Origin: JACKII01 sp965222315 | GTDB taxonomy: Bacteria > Pseudomonadota > Alphaproteobacteria > Bin95 | NCBI GenBank assembly: GCA_965222315.1 | Contig: OZ244951.1 | Span: forward strand, 4,340,001 to 4,404,000 | Direction: 5' to 3' | DNA length: 64,000 nt | In this document: positions 38,271-45,730 of the stretch, piece by piece | Layout: every line of letters starts with the position of its first letter | Position numbering within the stretch: position 1 is the stretch's first letter | Program-made: the position numbers and the translations under genes | The notes under the pieces: generated by a model | Databases searched by the model: none | What the model was told of the DNA's origin: nothing | What the model saw: the letters and a program-made list of their open reading frames with translations, nothing else

Positions 38271-38936
38271 ATGGGCGACTTTATTAAACTGACCGCATCC
38301 GACGGCCACACGTTCGACGTCTATCAGGCGATGCCGTCAGGCACGCCGAAAGGCGGAATGCTGGTCATTCAGGAAATTTTCGGCGTGAACCAGCATATGC
38401 GCAACGTTGCCGACGGCTATGCCAAGGAAGGTTACGCCGTACTGGCGCCCGCCCTGTTCGACCGGGCCGAGCGGAACTTCGAAGTGGGCTACACGCCGGA
38501 AGACATAGCGAGCGGTCGGGATACCCGCGCCAAGATCGACTGGAACGATTCCGTCAAAGACATGGCGGCGACCGTCGAGGCGCTGAAGCAATATGGCAAG
38601 ACCGGCTCCGTCGGTTATTGCTATGGCGGATCGTGCTCATGGCTGGTGGCGACCCGGATCGGGGTGGCGGCAAGCGTCTGTTACTATGGCGGCCAGATTT
38701 CCGCTTTTAACGACGAGACGCCGAAGAACCCGGTAATGTTGCACTTTGGTGAGCATGACCACGGCATTCCCATGGAAGACGTGGACGCGATCAAGGGCGC
38801 GCACCCTGAGTGTGAGTTCCACATCTATGACGCGGGCCACGGTTTCAACTGCGACGAGCGCGGCGATTATGCCGCCGACTGCGCCAAGCTGGCGCGGGAA
38901 CGCTCGCTGGCGTTTTTTGCCAAGCATGTCGGGTAA
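38271..38936 (+). CDS. Dienelactone hydrolase family protein
   Basis: 221 residues from the ATG at 38271, preceded by GGAG. Catalytic triad: C117 in GYCYGGS (the cysteine nucleophile of dienelactone hydrolases), Asp in FGEHDHGIP, and His in AGHGFNCDERG. Also VIQEIFGVN near the N-terminus, where Glu pairs with the nucleophile. Likely cytoplasmic carboxymethylenebutenolidase-type enzyme; the natural substrate is uncertain. Followed by a strong terminator. Confidence 0.87.
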   Translation: MGDFIKLTASDGHTFDVYQAMPSGTPKGGMLVIQEIFGVNQHMRNVADGYAKEGYAVLAPALFDRAERNFEVGYTPEDIASGRDTRAKIDWNDSVKDMAATVEALKQYGKTGSVGYCYGGSCSWLVATRIGVAASVCYYGGQISAFNDETPKNPVMLHFGEHDHGIPMEDVDAIKGAHPECEFHIYDAGHGFNCDERGDYAADCAKLARERSLAFFAKHVG

Positions 38937-38965
38937 AGCCTGCTTGTAAGGCTGCCGCAAAGATG

Positions 38966-39000
38966 GGCCCGGAGGCATTGCTGCCTCCGGGCCTTTCGGT
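38966..39000 (+). terminator. Rho-independent terminator
   Basis: Perfect 12-bp stem GGCCCGGAGGCA (38966-38977) and TGCCTCCGGGCC (38982-38993) with a 4-nt loop, then a T-rich tail. It separates two convergent genes. Confidence 0.88.
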
Positions 39001-39023
39001 TTTGACCGCCAGTGTGCGGGAGG

Positions 39024-39647
39024 CTAGCTGACGTCAGGGAGGGTCTCTGCACCGTCCAAAAGAACCTCACGCACGAAATCCAGGCGGTCCTGGCCCCACC
39101 ATAGCTCGCCATTGATGATGTAGCTCGGCGCGCCGAAGACCTGCGCCGCCTTGGCTTCCTCGGTCAGCGCCTCCATCAGGGCGGCGGTCTCCGCGCTGCC
39201 GGCCCGGGTGACGATGGCATCGCCATCCATGCCAAGGGCCGCGGCGGTTTCTTTGATATAGGCGGGGTCGGCGGCGTTCATTTCCGCGCACCAGACGCCA
39301 CGCATCAGTTCACCGGCGAGCGCCATGGCATCGAGGCCCATTTCCCGCGCAGCAAGCACGCTGTTGTTGCCGAGCGATGGGTCGGCCGGGAAGAATTTGG
39401 GGTTCAGGTTCAGCGGAATATTCCGGCGGCGGCGCCAGCGTTGCAACTCGAACATGCGGTAACGGCGGCGCTGGACCGGACGCTGCGGCAGTGGCAGGCC
39501 GCCGGAGACCGCGAACACCGCGCCGAAATCAACGGGCTTCACATTGACCGTAGCACCGGCCTGCTTGGCGATCGCAGCGAACTCGTCATGGCCAAGGAAG
39601 GTCCAGGGCGAGGTGATGGTCATGTAATAGTCGACAGTATGCGGCAC
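39024..39647 (-). CDS. 2-hydroxychromene-2-carboxylate isomerase-like (DsbA-family)
   Basis: 207 residues from a GTG at 39647, which is 6 bases after GGAGG. Kappa-GST/DsbA fold: DYYMTITSPWTFLGHDEF has SPW where oxidoreductases have CxxC, as in NahD-type isomerases. Further FFPADPSLGNN, RGVWCAEMN, and C-terminal QVFGAPSYIINGELWWGQDRLDFV. Glutathione-dependent isomerisation of an aromatic pathway intermediate is the family reaction; the actual substrate is unknown. Confidence 0.85.
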   Translation of the reverse strand: MPHTVDYYMTITSPWTFLGHDEFAAIAKQAGATVNVKPVDFGAVFAVSGGLPLPQRPVQRRRYRMFELQRWRRRRNIPLNLNPKFFPADPSLGNNSVLAAREMGLDAMALAGELMRGVWCAEMNAADPAYIKETAAALGMDGDAIVTRAGSAETAALMEALTEEAKAAQVFGAPSYIINGELWWGQDRLDFVREVLLDGAETLPDVS

Positions 39648-39824
39648 AGAATGCCTCCACGCGGAATAGGTGTTCAGATCGTGCGCAGCAAAGCCGATCC
39701 CCCGCCCGACCGCAAGCGGCATCTATGCGCGCAAGAACCGCAGACGCCCGGCTTGTTTGAATACTGTCCCCTGACGATAATCCGGGCAAATTTTTAAGCA
39801 CGCCGTTAAGTAGGCTGGAGAGCG

Positions 39825-40898
39825 ATGACTATCCCCGCAAATCGCAAAATACTTGTCACCGGCGGCGCAGGGTTCATTGGCTCCGCAGTGGTACGCCGTC
39901 TGGTGCGGGCCGGCCACAAAGTCGGCAATATCGACAAGCTCACCTACGCCGCCACGCCCGAAGCCATCGAAGAGTGCCTGGAGTCGCCCAACTACCGGCT
40001 GTTTCAGATCGACATATGCGATTCGGAAGCCGTGCAGCAGGCGTTCGAAGACTTCCAGCCGGACTGCATCATGCACCTGGCAGCGGAGAGCCACGTGGAC
40101 CGCTCCATCGACGGCCCCGGCGCGTTCATCCAGACCAATGTGATCGGCACGTTTACCCTGCTTCAGGCAGCTCGCGGCTACTATGAGGGCCTGAAGGGAG
40201 TGCAGCGCGACGGCTTCCGCTTCCACCATGTCTCGACGGACGAGGTGTTCGGCTCGCTCTCGCCGACCGACCCGGCGTTCGAGGAAACCACGCCCTACGC
40301 CCCCCGCTCGCCCTATTCCGCGTCGAAAGCCTCGTCGGACCATCTGGTGGAGGCCTGGGGCGAGACCTATGGCCTGCCGACGGTCATGTCCAACTGCTCC
40401 AACAATTACGGCCCCTGGCAGTTCCCGGAAAAACTGATCCCCGTCATCATGATGAATGCGCGGGACGGCAAGCCGCTGCCGATCTACGGCAAGGGCGATA
40501 ATGTGCGCGACTGGCTGCATGTGGAGGATCACGCAAGCGCCCTCTGCACCATTTTGGAGCGCGGCAGGCTCGGCGAGAGCTACAATGTCGGCGGCAATGC
40601 CGAGCGGCAGAATATCGAGGTGGTGCGCGCGATTTGTGCCGAAATGGACAAGCATTTCCCGGCAAACGCGCCGCACGACAAGCTGATCGAGTTTGTGACC
40701 GACCGGCCGGGCCACGACGCCCGCTATGCCATCAATGCCGCCAAGATCAAACGCGACCTGGGCTGGGAGCCCGCCTGGACGTTTGAAACCGGACTGGCAA
40801 CGACGGTGGAATGGTACTTGAAGAACGAGCCCTGGTGGCGCGAGATCGTGGCCCGCGGCTCAGCCGGCCAGCGAATCGGCCTGGGCAAGAAGGGGTAG
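39825..40898 (+). CDS. rmlB: dTDP-glucose 4,6-dehydratase
   Basis: 357 residues. NAD-binding GGAGFIGSAVVRRL, then LAAESHVDRSID, the catalytic region HHVSTDEVFGSL with Thr-Asp-Glu, and YSASKASSD with Tyr and Lys. Also NCSNNYGPWQFPEKLIP and DNVRDWLHVEDH. It makes dTDP-4-keto-6-deoxyglucose. First gene of rmlBDA; 7 bp before rmlD. Confidence 0.95.
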   Translation: MTIPANRKILVTGGAGFIGSAVVRRLVRAGHKVGNIDKLTYAATPEAIEECLESPNYRLFQIDICDSEAVQQAFEDFQPDCIMHLAAESHVDRSIDGPGAFIQTNVIGTFTLLQAARGYYEGLKGVQRDGFRFHHVSTDEVFGSLSPTDPAFEETTPYAPRSPYSASKASSDHLVEAWGETYGLPTVMSNCSNNYGPWQFPEKLIPVIMMNARDGKPLPIYGKGDNVRDWLHVEDHASALCTILERGRLGESYNVGGNAERQNIEVVRAICAEMDKHFPANAPHDKLIEFVTDRPGHDARYAINAAKIKRDLGWEPAWTFETGLATTVEWYLKNEPWWREIVARGSAGQRIGLGKKG

Positions 40899-40905
40899 GG
40901 CTGTC

Positions 40906-41787
40906 ATGACGAAGGTTCTGGTTTTTGGCGTTGAGGGGCAACTCGGCAATGCGCTGGGCAAGGCCCAATGGCCGGCCGGCTGGGACGTGACCGCTCTGGA
41001 CATGCCGGACATCGACTTCACGAAGCCGGACGGCCTGCGCGATGTGATCCGGGCGCAGAAGCCCGCGCTGATTATCAACGCGGCGGCTTATACCGCAGTC
41101 GACAAAGCCGAAGAAGAGACAGTTCTGAACTGGAGCATCAACGCCGTGGCACCCGCGGCCATCGCGGAAGAAGCGGCCAAGATCGGCGCGGCCATGGTCC
41201 ACGTATCCACGGACTATGTTTATAGCGGCACGAAGGACGGTGCCTGGGTCGAGACCGATCCGGTCGGCCCGCTCGGCGGGTATGGCTCGGCCAAGGTGGC
41301 GAGCGAGATGGCGCTGAACGCCCTCTTGGATCGCTGCCTGATCCTGCGCACCTCCTGGGTCTATGCCGCGCACGGGAACAATTTCGTCAAGACCATGCTG
41401 CGGGTTGGCAAGGAGCGGGACCGCCTTACGGTGGTTGACGACCAGTGGGGCCGTCCGACGGAAGCTACTGACCTGGGAAACGGCATCATCCACGCGGCGC
41501 ACCATGCTTTGCGCAAGGATGCCGACTGGGGCACCTACCAGTTCTCCAACAGCGGCGAGAAGGTGACGTGGTGCGGCTTTGCCCGCGCGATCTTCGAGAA
41601 AGCGGCGCCCTGGTACGGTAAGGGGCCGGAGGTGGCGGCAATCCCGACCAGCGAGTATCCGACGCCGGCGCGCCGCCCGGAAAACTCGCTGATGAGCCTG
41701 GATAAGTGGGAAGCGGCGTTTGGGCATACGCCACGGGCATGGCCTGATGCGCTAGACAGCGTCCTGGCAGAGTTAAAAGACCAGTAG
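40906..41787 (+). CDS. rmlD: dTDP-4-dehydrorhamnose reductase
   Basis: 293 residues. Rossmann start VLVFGVEGQLGNAL, then INAAAYTAVDKAEEE, HVSTDYVYSGT, and YGSAKVASE with Tyr and Lys. Ends with PARRPENSLMSLDKW typical of RmlD. It reduces the 4-keto group to give dTDP-L-rhamnose. Between rmlB and rmlA. No rmlC (the 3,5-epimerase that acts before it) is in the window. Confidence 0.94.
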   Translation: MTKVLVFGVEGQLGNALGKAQWPAGWDVTALDMPDIDFTKPDGLRDVIRAQKPALIINAAAYTAVDKAEEETVLNWSINAVAPAAIAEEAAKIGAAMVHVSTDYVYSGTKDGAWVETDPVGPLGGYGSAKVASEMALNALLDRCLILRTSWVYAAHGNNFVKTMLRVGKERDRLTVVDDQWGRPTEATDLGNGIIHAAHHALRKDADWGTYQFSNSGEKVTWCGFARAIFEKAAPWYGKGPEVAAIPTSEYPTPARRPENSLMSLDKWEAAFGHTPRAWPDALDSVLAELKDQ

Positions 41788-41809
41788 CACGCCCTGAGGA
41801 GGGGAATTC

Positions 41810-42679
41810 ATGAAAGGCATCATTCTGGCCGGGGGCAGCGGGACGCGCCTGCATCCGCTGACACTGGCCGTCTCGAAGCAGTTGCTGCCGGTGTATGACA
41901 AACCGATGATCTACTACCCGCTGAGCGTGCTGATGCTCGCGGGTATCCGTGAGATCCTGATTATTACCACGCCGCATGATGCCCCGCTGTTCAAGCACAT
42001 GCTCGGCGACGGCTCGAAGTGGGGCATCGAGCTGAACTACGCCGAGCAGCCGCAGCCGAACGGCCTGGCCGAAGCATTCATCATCGGCCGCGATTTCGTC
42101 GGTTCTGACAGCGTCTGCCTGGTGCTGGGGGACAATATCTTCTACGGGCACGGGCTTGCCGAAATGCTGGACCGCGCCCGCGACCGGACCAGCGGCGCCA
42201 CGGTATTCGGCTATTACGTGAACGACCCGGAACGCTATGGCGTCGTCGGCTTCGACAAGGACGGCCGGGCGAACAGCCTGGAAGAGAAGCCGGACGAGCC
42301 GAAGTCGAACTATGCGGTTACGGGTCTCTACTTTTACGACAATGACGTGCTGGATATCGCGGCCAACGTCGAGCCCTCCCCCCGCGGCGAGTTGGAGATC
42401 ACCGACATCAACCGGGCCTACCTGGAACGCGGCGACCTGCATGTGGAGGTAATGGGCCGGGGCTTTGCCTGGCTTGATGCCGGGACGCACGAATCGCTGT
42501 TGGAATCAGCGCTTTTCATCCGGGCTATCGAGCAGCGCCAAGGCCTTCGGATCGCCTGCCCGGAGGAAATCGCCTGGCGTCAGGGCTGGATCGACGATGG
42601 GCAGCTTAAAAAACAGGCAGAAGTGTTGGCAAAAAGCGGCTATGGCGCGTATCTTCTGACGCTGCTGAAACGAAGGTAA
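41810..42679 (+). CDS. rmlA: Glucose-1-phosphate thymidylyltransferase
   Basis: 289 residues. Nucleotidyltransferase signature LAGGSGTRLHPLT with VSKQLLPVYDKPMIYYPLS, LGDNIFYGHGL, EEKPDEPKSNYAVTGLYFYD, and GRGFAWLDAGTHESLL. It makes dTDP-glucose from glucose-1-phosphate and dTTP. GGAGGGG precedes the start. 10 bp before the glycosyltransferase gene. Confidence 0.95.
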   Translation: MKGIILAGGSGTRLHPLTLAVSKQLLPVYDKPMIYYPLSVLMLAGIREILIITTPHDAPLFKHMLGDGSKWGIELNYAEQPQPNGLAEAFIIGRDFVGSDSVCLVLGDNIFYGHGLAEMLDRARDRTSGATVFGYYVNDPERYGVVGFDKDGRANSLEEKPDEPKSNYAVTGLYFYDNDVLDIAANVEPSPRGELEITDINRAYLERGDLHVEVMGRGFAWLDAGTHESLLESALFIRAIEQRQGLRIACPEEIAWRQGWIDDGQLKKQAEVLAKSGYGAYLLTLLKRR

Positions 42680-42689
42680 CAGGCGCGTC

Positions 42690-44135
42690 TTGGATCTCAC
42701 CTACCGCATCACTGCGTACCAAAGCGCGAGGACAGCCAGGCAGTTGATACGGCGGCACTTCGTGCGCCGCCGGTTTCCCTACCTCGCGGAATGGAAACGG
42801 CTGATCCTCGACGCAAAGCGGTTTGACCGCGACTTCTATCTGGCGGCCAATCAAGATGTTTCCCGGTCGAAGGCTGACCCGCTAGCGCACTTTCTGCTGC
42901 TGGGCGGGTTCGAGGGACGCGATCCGCACCCGCTGGTCGATGCGGCCGCATGCCTGAAAGCGGCGCAAGCGGAAGCGGCATCCCATATCAATCCCGTCAT
43001 TGCGATGCTGAAACAGCACGGACCGGCCGCCCTGCCCAAACCGGAGCTACCGGCCGGTATAGGGTATGAGAGCCCGACAAGGCTGACCCTGTGCATCACC
43101 AATGTGAAGGGCGGCGGCATCGCACGGTACCTGAAGGACCGGTCAGACATCGATCCGAGCGTTGCCTTGCTGGTGCCAAGCGAGAGGGGCCCGAAACTGA
43201 CGAACAGCCGCGGCCGGCCGCTCGCGGCTTTCCGGCCCGATCACACGCCGGACGAATTGCTGAGCGAGTTGCGGCCAGTCGCCATCGAGTTCCACAGCGC
43301 AGTCGGCTGGAGCCTGCCCTGGCTGGACGAGCTGACGACCGAGGCTGCCCGGCGCGGCATTCCCCTGACGACGGTCATTCATGACTATTCGGCGATTTGT
43401 CCGCGGGTGAACCTGGTAGGATCGAAAGGCATCTATTGCCACGAACCGGACACCCGGACGTGCAATGCCTGCATTTCGAACGGACGGGAACCGGCGGCGT
43501 TCGAAGGCAATGGAGACTACGCGTGGACGATTGAGGAGTGGCGGCGCTGGTGGGGCAGCCTGCTGGCGCGCACCAACCACATCGTTGCGCCCTGCCACGA
43601 TACGGGCGAGCGCTTCAGCAATTACTTCCCCGGCCTGAACATCGATATTGTCCAACACCGCGACAAGCGCGCGACCACGCCATTGCCGCGGCCACCGAAG
43701 GAGCGCGTATTCCGGGTCGCCATCGTCGGCGGGATCAACCGGTCCAAAGGCGCAAAACTGCTGACCAAGATTGCGGAAGCGGCACGGGTCAATCACCTGC
43801 CGCTGGAGTTCATCATCATCGGCTATTCCACGGACAGCCGGGTGCATCGTCTCAACAACGTGAAGATCACCGGTCCCTACCGCGAGCAGCACGCAGACCA
43901 GTTGCTGGCAGAGGCTGACTGCCATGTGGCGCTGTTCCCGGCACTGTGGCCCGAGACCTATTCCTATGCCCTGACCGTGCCGATGGCCGCCAAACTGCCG
44001 GTCATGGCCTTCCGGCTAGGCGCGCAGGCGGAGCGGCTGGAGACCTACGAAAATACCGAATTGCTGCCGCTCTCGGCGATGTACGACCCCGCCTATATCG
44101 CCAAGCGCCTGCTGGCATTCGCGAAACGCTCGTAA
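42690..44135 (+). CDS. Glycosyltransferase, possibly rhamnan-type
   Basis: About 481 residues; the only plausible early start is a TTG at 42690. The first 100 residues contain FDRDFYLAANQDV and DPLAHFLLLGGFEGRDPHPL, a motif seen at the N-terminus of rhamnan-type glycosyltransferases. The rest is GT-B-like: HDYSAICPRVNLV, four-cysteine patch CHEPDTRTCNAC, VAIVGGINRSKGAKLL, and an acceptor/donor region FPALWPETYSYAL. It is likely to use the dTDP-sugar made by the preceding genes. Cytoplasmic or membrane-associated. Confidence 0.8.
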   Translation: MDLTYRITAYQSARTARQLIRRHFVRRRFPYLAEWKRLILDAKRFDRDFYLAANQDVSRSKADPLAHFLLLGGFEGRDPHPLVDAAACLKAAQAEAASHINPVIAMLKQHGPAALPKPELPAGIGYESPTRLTLCITNVKGGGIARYLKDRSDIDPSVALLVPSERGPKLTNSRGRPLAAFRPDHTPDELLSELRPVAIEFHSAVGWSLPWLDELTTEAARRGIPLTTVIHDYSAICPRVNLVGSKGIYCHEPDTRTCNACISNGREPAAFEGNGDYAWTIEEWRRWWGSLLARTNHIVAPCHDTGERFSNYFPGLNIDIVQHRDKRATTPLPRPPKERVFRVAIVGGINRSKGAKLLTKIAEAARVNHLPLEFIIIGYSTDSRVHRLNNVKITGPYREQHADQLLAEADCHVALFPALWPETYSYALTVPMAAKLPVMAFRLGAQAERLETYENTELLPLSAMYDPAYIAKRLLAFAKRS

Positions 44136-44139
44136 CCAG

Positions 44140-44160
44140 TAGCCGCAAGGGTGGCGGCTA
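44140..44160 (+). terminator. Short hairpin between convergent genes
   Basis: TAGCCGC and GCGGCTA pair around a 7-nt loop, between the glycosyltransferase and quinone oxidoreductase genes. No clear T tract. Confidence 0.35.
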
Positions 44161-44177
44161 GCGTTTCGATCAGGCCA

Positions 44178-45152
44178 CTAGGCCACCATCACCGCCTTGC
44201 CGACCACAGCGCGGTCCTGGATCGGCTGCATGGCGGCCTGGATGTCCGGCCATTGGATGCGGTGGGAGACGTGGGGGCGGAGGCGGCCCTGCTCTGCCAG
44301 TTGGCCTAGGGTTGCGATGGTCTTTTCGTTCAGGCCGGGGATGCGCCGCCCTATCTCTCCGGCGCGGAACCCGACCGCCGTAGCACCCTTGATGAGCAGC
44401 AGGTTGGAGCGCACGGAGACCGGCGGCCCACCCGTAAAGCCGATATAAACGATCCGCGCGCCATAATTCATGCAGCGGAGGCTCTGCTCCGCGATGTCGC
44501 CGCCAACGGGGTCGTAGATCACGTCTGCGCCGCGCCCGTCGGTCATGCCTTTGACCGCATCGCGGAGCGGCGTGGTGGTGTAGTTGATGACCTCATCCGC
44601 GCCTTGAGCCTTCACCACGGCCAGCTTTTCGTCGGTGCCGGCGGTAGCGATGACGTAGGCACCGAGCAGCCTGCCCACATGGACGGCGGCGAGGCCGACA
44701 CCGCCCGCCGCACCATGCACCAGCAGAACCTCCCCAGCCTCCAGCCGGCCGCCATGGGTGAGTGCGTTCCAGGCCGTCATGTAGGCGGAGCGGAAGGCGG
44801 CTCCCTCCGCGTAGTCGAAGGTGGAGGGCAGCTTGTGCGCCTGCTCCAGGTCGGCGGCATAGAGTTCGCAGAAGACGCCGGGCCGACCGCTCGTCATGAC
44901 CCGATCGCCGACCTTGAAACTGTCGACACCCGCGCCCAGCGCCACCACGTCGCCGCACGCCTCCAGCCCTGGCACGAATGGCACCGGCGGCTTCAGCTGA
45001 TAGCCGCCCGCGCACATGAGAACGTCCACATAGTTGATGCCCCAGGCCTTATGCTGCACCAGCACCTGGCCAGGGCCGGGCGTAGGCTCCGGCTGCTCTT
45101 CAACCCGCAGAATTTCGGGCGGGCCGTAGTCGGGGCAGATGATCGTGCGCAT
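44178..45152 (-). CDS. NADPH:quinone oxidoreductase-family (MDR) protein
   Basis: 324 residues. Zinc-free medium-chain reductase: GINYVDVLMCAGGYQLKPPVPFVPGLEACGDV, the NADPH Rossmann motif HGAAGGVGLAAVHVGRLLGA, and DVIYDPVGGDI. It reduces quinones or enoyl compounds by family. It starts 44 bp after the XRE regulator stop on the same strand, so it is probably in its operon. Confidence 0.88.
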   Translation of the reverse strand: MRTIICPDYGPPEILRVEEQPEPTPGPGQVLVQHKAWGINYVDVLMCAGGYQLKPPVPFVPGLEACGDVVALGAGVDSFKVGDRVMTSGRPGVFCELYAADLEQAHKLPSTFDYAEGAAFRSAYMTAWNALTHGGRLEAGEVLLVHGAAGGVGLAAVHVGRLLGAYVIATAGTDEKLAVVKAQGADEVINYTTTPLRDAVKGMTDGRGADVIYDPVGGDIAEQSLRCMNYGARIVYIGFTGGPPVSVRSNLLLIKGATAVGFRAGEIGRRIPGLNEKTIATLGQLAEQGRLRPHVSHRIQWPDIQAAMQPIQDRAVVGKAVMVA

Positions 45153-45196
45153 GGGAAATCTTTCAGGTTACGGATGCAGGCGGGAAATTTGGCAGC

Positions 45197-45496
45197 TCAT
45201 TCCGCCGTCGCCACGCTGTCTGACTTTTCCGGAGAGTCGGGCGGAGCGGAGGCTTTCTTGGCTGCCTTGGACCACGTGGTATCGCTGCCGTCGAAGTCCA
45301 CAACGCCATTCTGCAAGGACCAGCAGGCCAGCCGAACCGGCAATGGCACCTCCACCTTTTTGCCTTCGCGCTCCCCTTTTTCATAATATTGAACCATACG
45401 GGCCTTCAGACCGAGCGCCTTGGCCGCTTCCTTCTGAGAAAGACCCAATTTCTTCCGCCAGTGGCGGAACTGGCGCGCAGACATTTCACCTGACAT
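45197..45496 (-). CDS. XRE-family HTH transcriptional regulator
   Basis: 99 residues. A single HTH_3 domain: FRHWRKKLGLSQKEAAKALGLKARMVQYYEKGER. The C-terminal half is short and polar with no ligand domain. Its gene is divergent from a 36-aa ORF at 45610. Two matching palindromes (GCACTSAGTGC) lie in the shared 113-bp promoter region and are the obvious candidates for its binding sites, hence autoregulation. Confidence 0.85.
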   Translation of the reverse strand: MSGEMSARQFRHWRKKLGLSQKEAAKALGLKARMVQYYEKGEREGKKVEVPLPVRLACWSLQNGVVDFDGSDTTWSKAAKKASAPPDSPEKSDSVATAE

Positions 45497-45519
45497 CGGT
45501 ACTCAACTTTTAGCATTGC

Positions 45520-45530
45520 GCACTCAGTGC
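45520..45530. promoter_or_regulatory. Operator copy 1 (GCACTCAGTGC)
   Basis: 11-bp palindrome in the XRE promoter region, 24 bp upstream of the regulator start. Its mate is at 45551, exactly 31 bp away (about three helical turns). Confidence 0.7.
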
Positions 45531-45539
45531 GGAATTTTC

Positions 45540-45568
45540 TTGTCCAAACCGCACTGAGTGCGTATATT
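45540..45568 (+). promoter_or_regulatory. Sigma-70-like promoter with operator in spacer
   Basis: TTGTCC (45540-45545) and TATATT (45563-45568) are spaced by 17 bp. Operator copy 2, GCACTGAGTGC at 45551-45561, fills the spacer, so bound repressor would block RNA polymerase. Confidence 0.65.
45551..45561. promoter_or_regulatory. Operator copy 2 (GCACTGAGTGC)
   Basis: Second 11-bp palindrome. With two further flanking bases each side the two copies form an inverted pair, CGCACTCAGTGCGG and CCGCACTGAGTGCG. Confidence 0.7.
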
Positions 45569-45609
45569 AGCATTGTCAGTCACTATCACTCTATAGGGAG
45601 GAGTGTCTC

Positions 45610-45720
45610 ATGCTCAAACATCTACTCATTGGCCGAGCCTCGCTGGGCCATGTTGAAGTCAACCTGGAGGCAGCCGGGGAGTTCCATTGCTGGTGGCGCC
45701 GCCTGCTCGGCCTGAAATAG
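45610..45720 (+). CDS. 36-aa small protein, divergent from XRE regulator
   Basis: A short ORF with a strong ribosome site (GGGAGGAG, ending 6 bases before the ATG) and a well-placed promoter at 45540. The product is basic with MLKHLLIGRASLGHVEVNLE at the start and CWWRRLLGLK at the end. I do not recognise it. The C-terminal Trp-Trp-Arg-Arg-Leu-Leu could be an amphipathic membrane-contacting helix (inference). The position and operator layout suggest it is the main target of the XRE regulator. Confidence 0.6.
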   Translation: MLKHLLIGRASLGHVEVNLEAAGEFHCWWRRLLGLK

Positions 45721-45730
45721 ACCGAAGCAG

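Noticed and set aside
45197..45720. Classical type II toxin-antitoxin pair
   Set aside because: Genes are divergent and not in one operon, and the 36-aa product matches no known toxin family; kept as an undefined regulator/small-protein unit.
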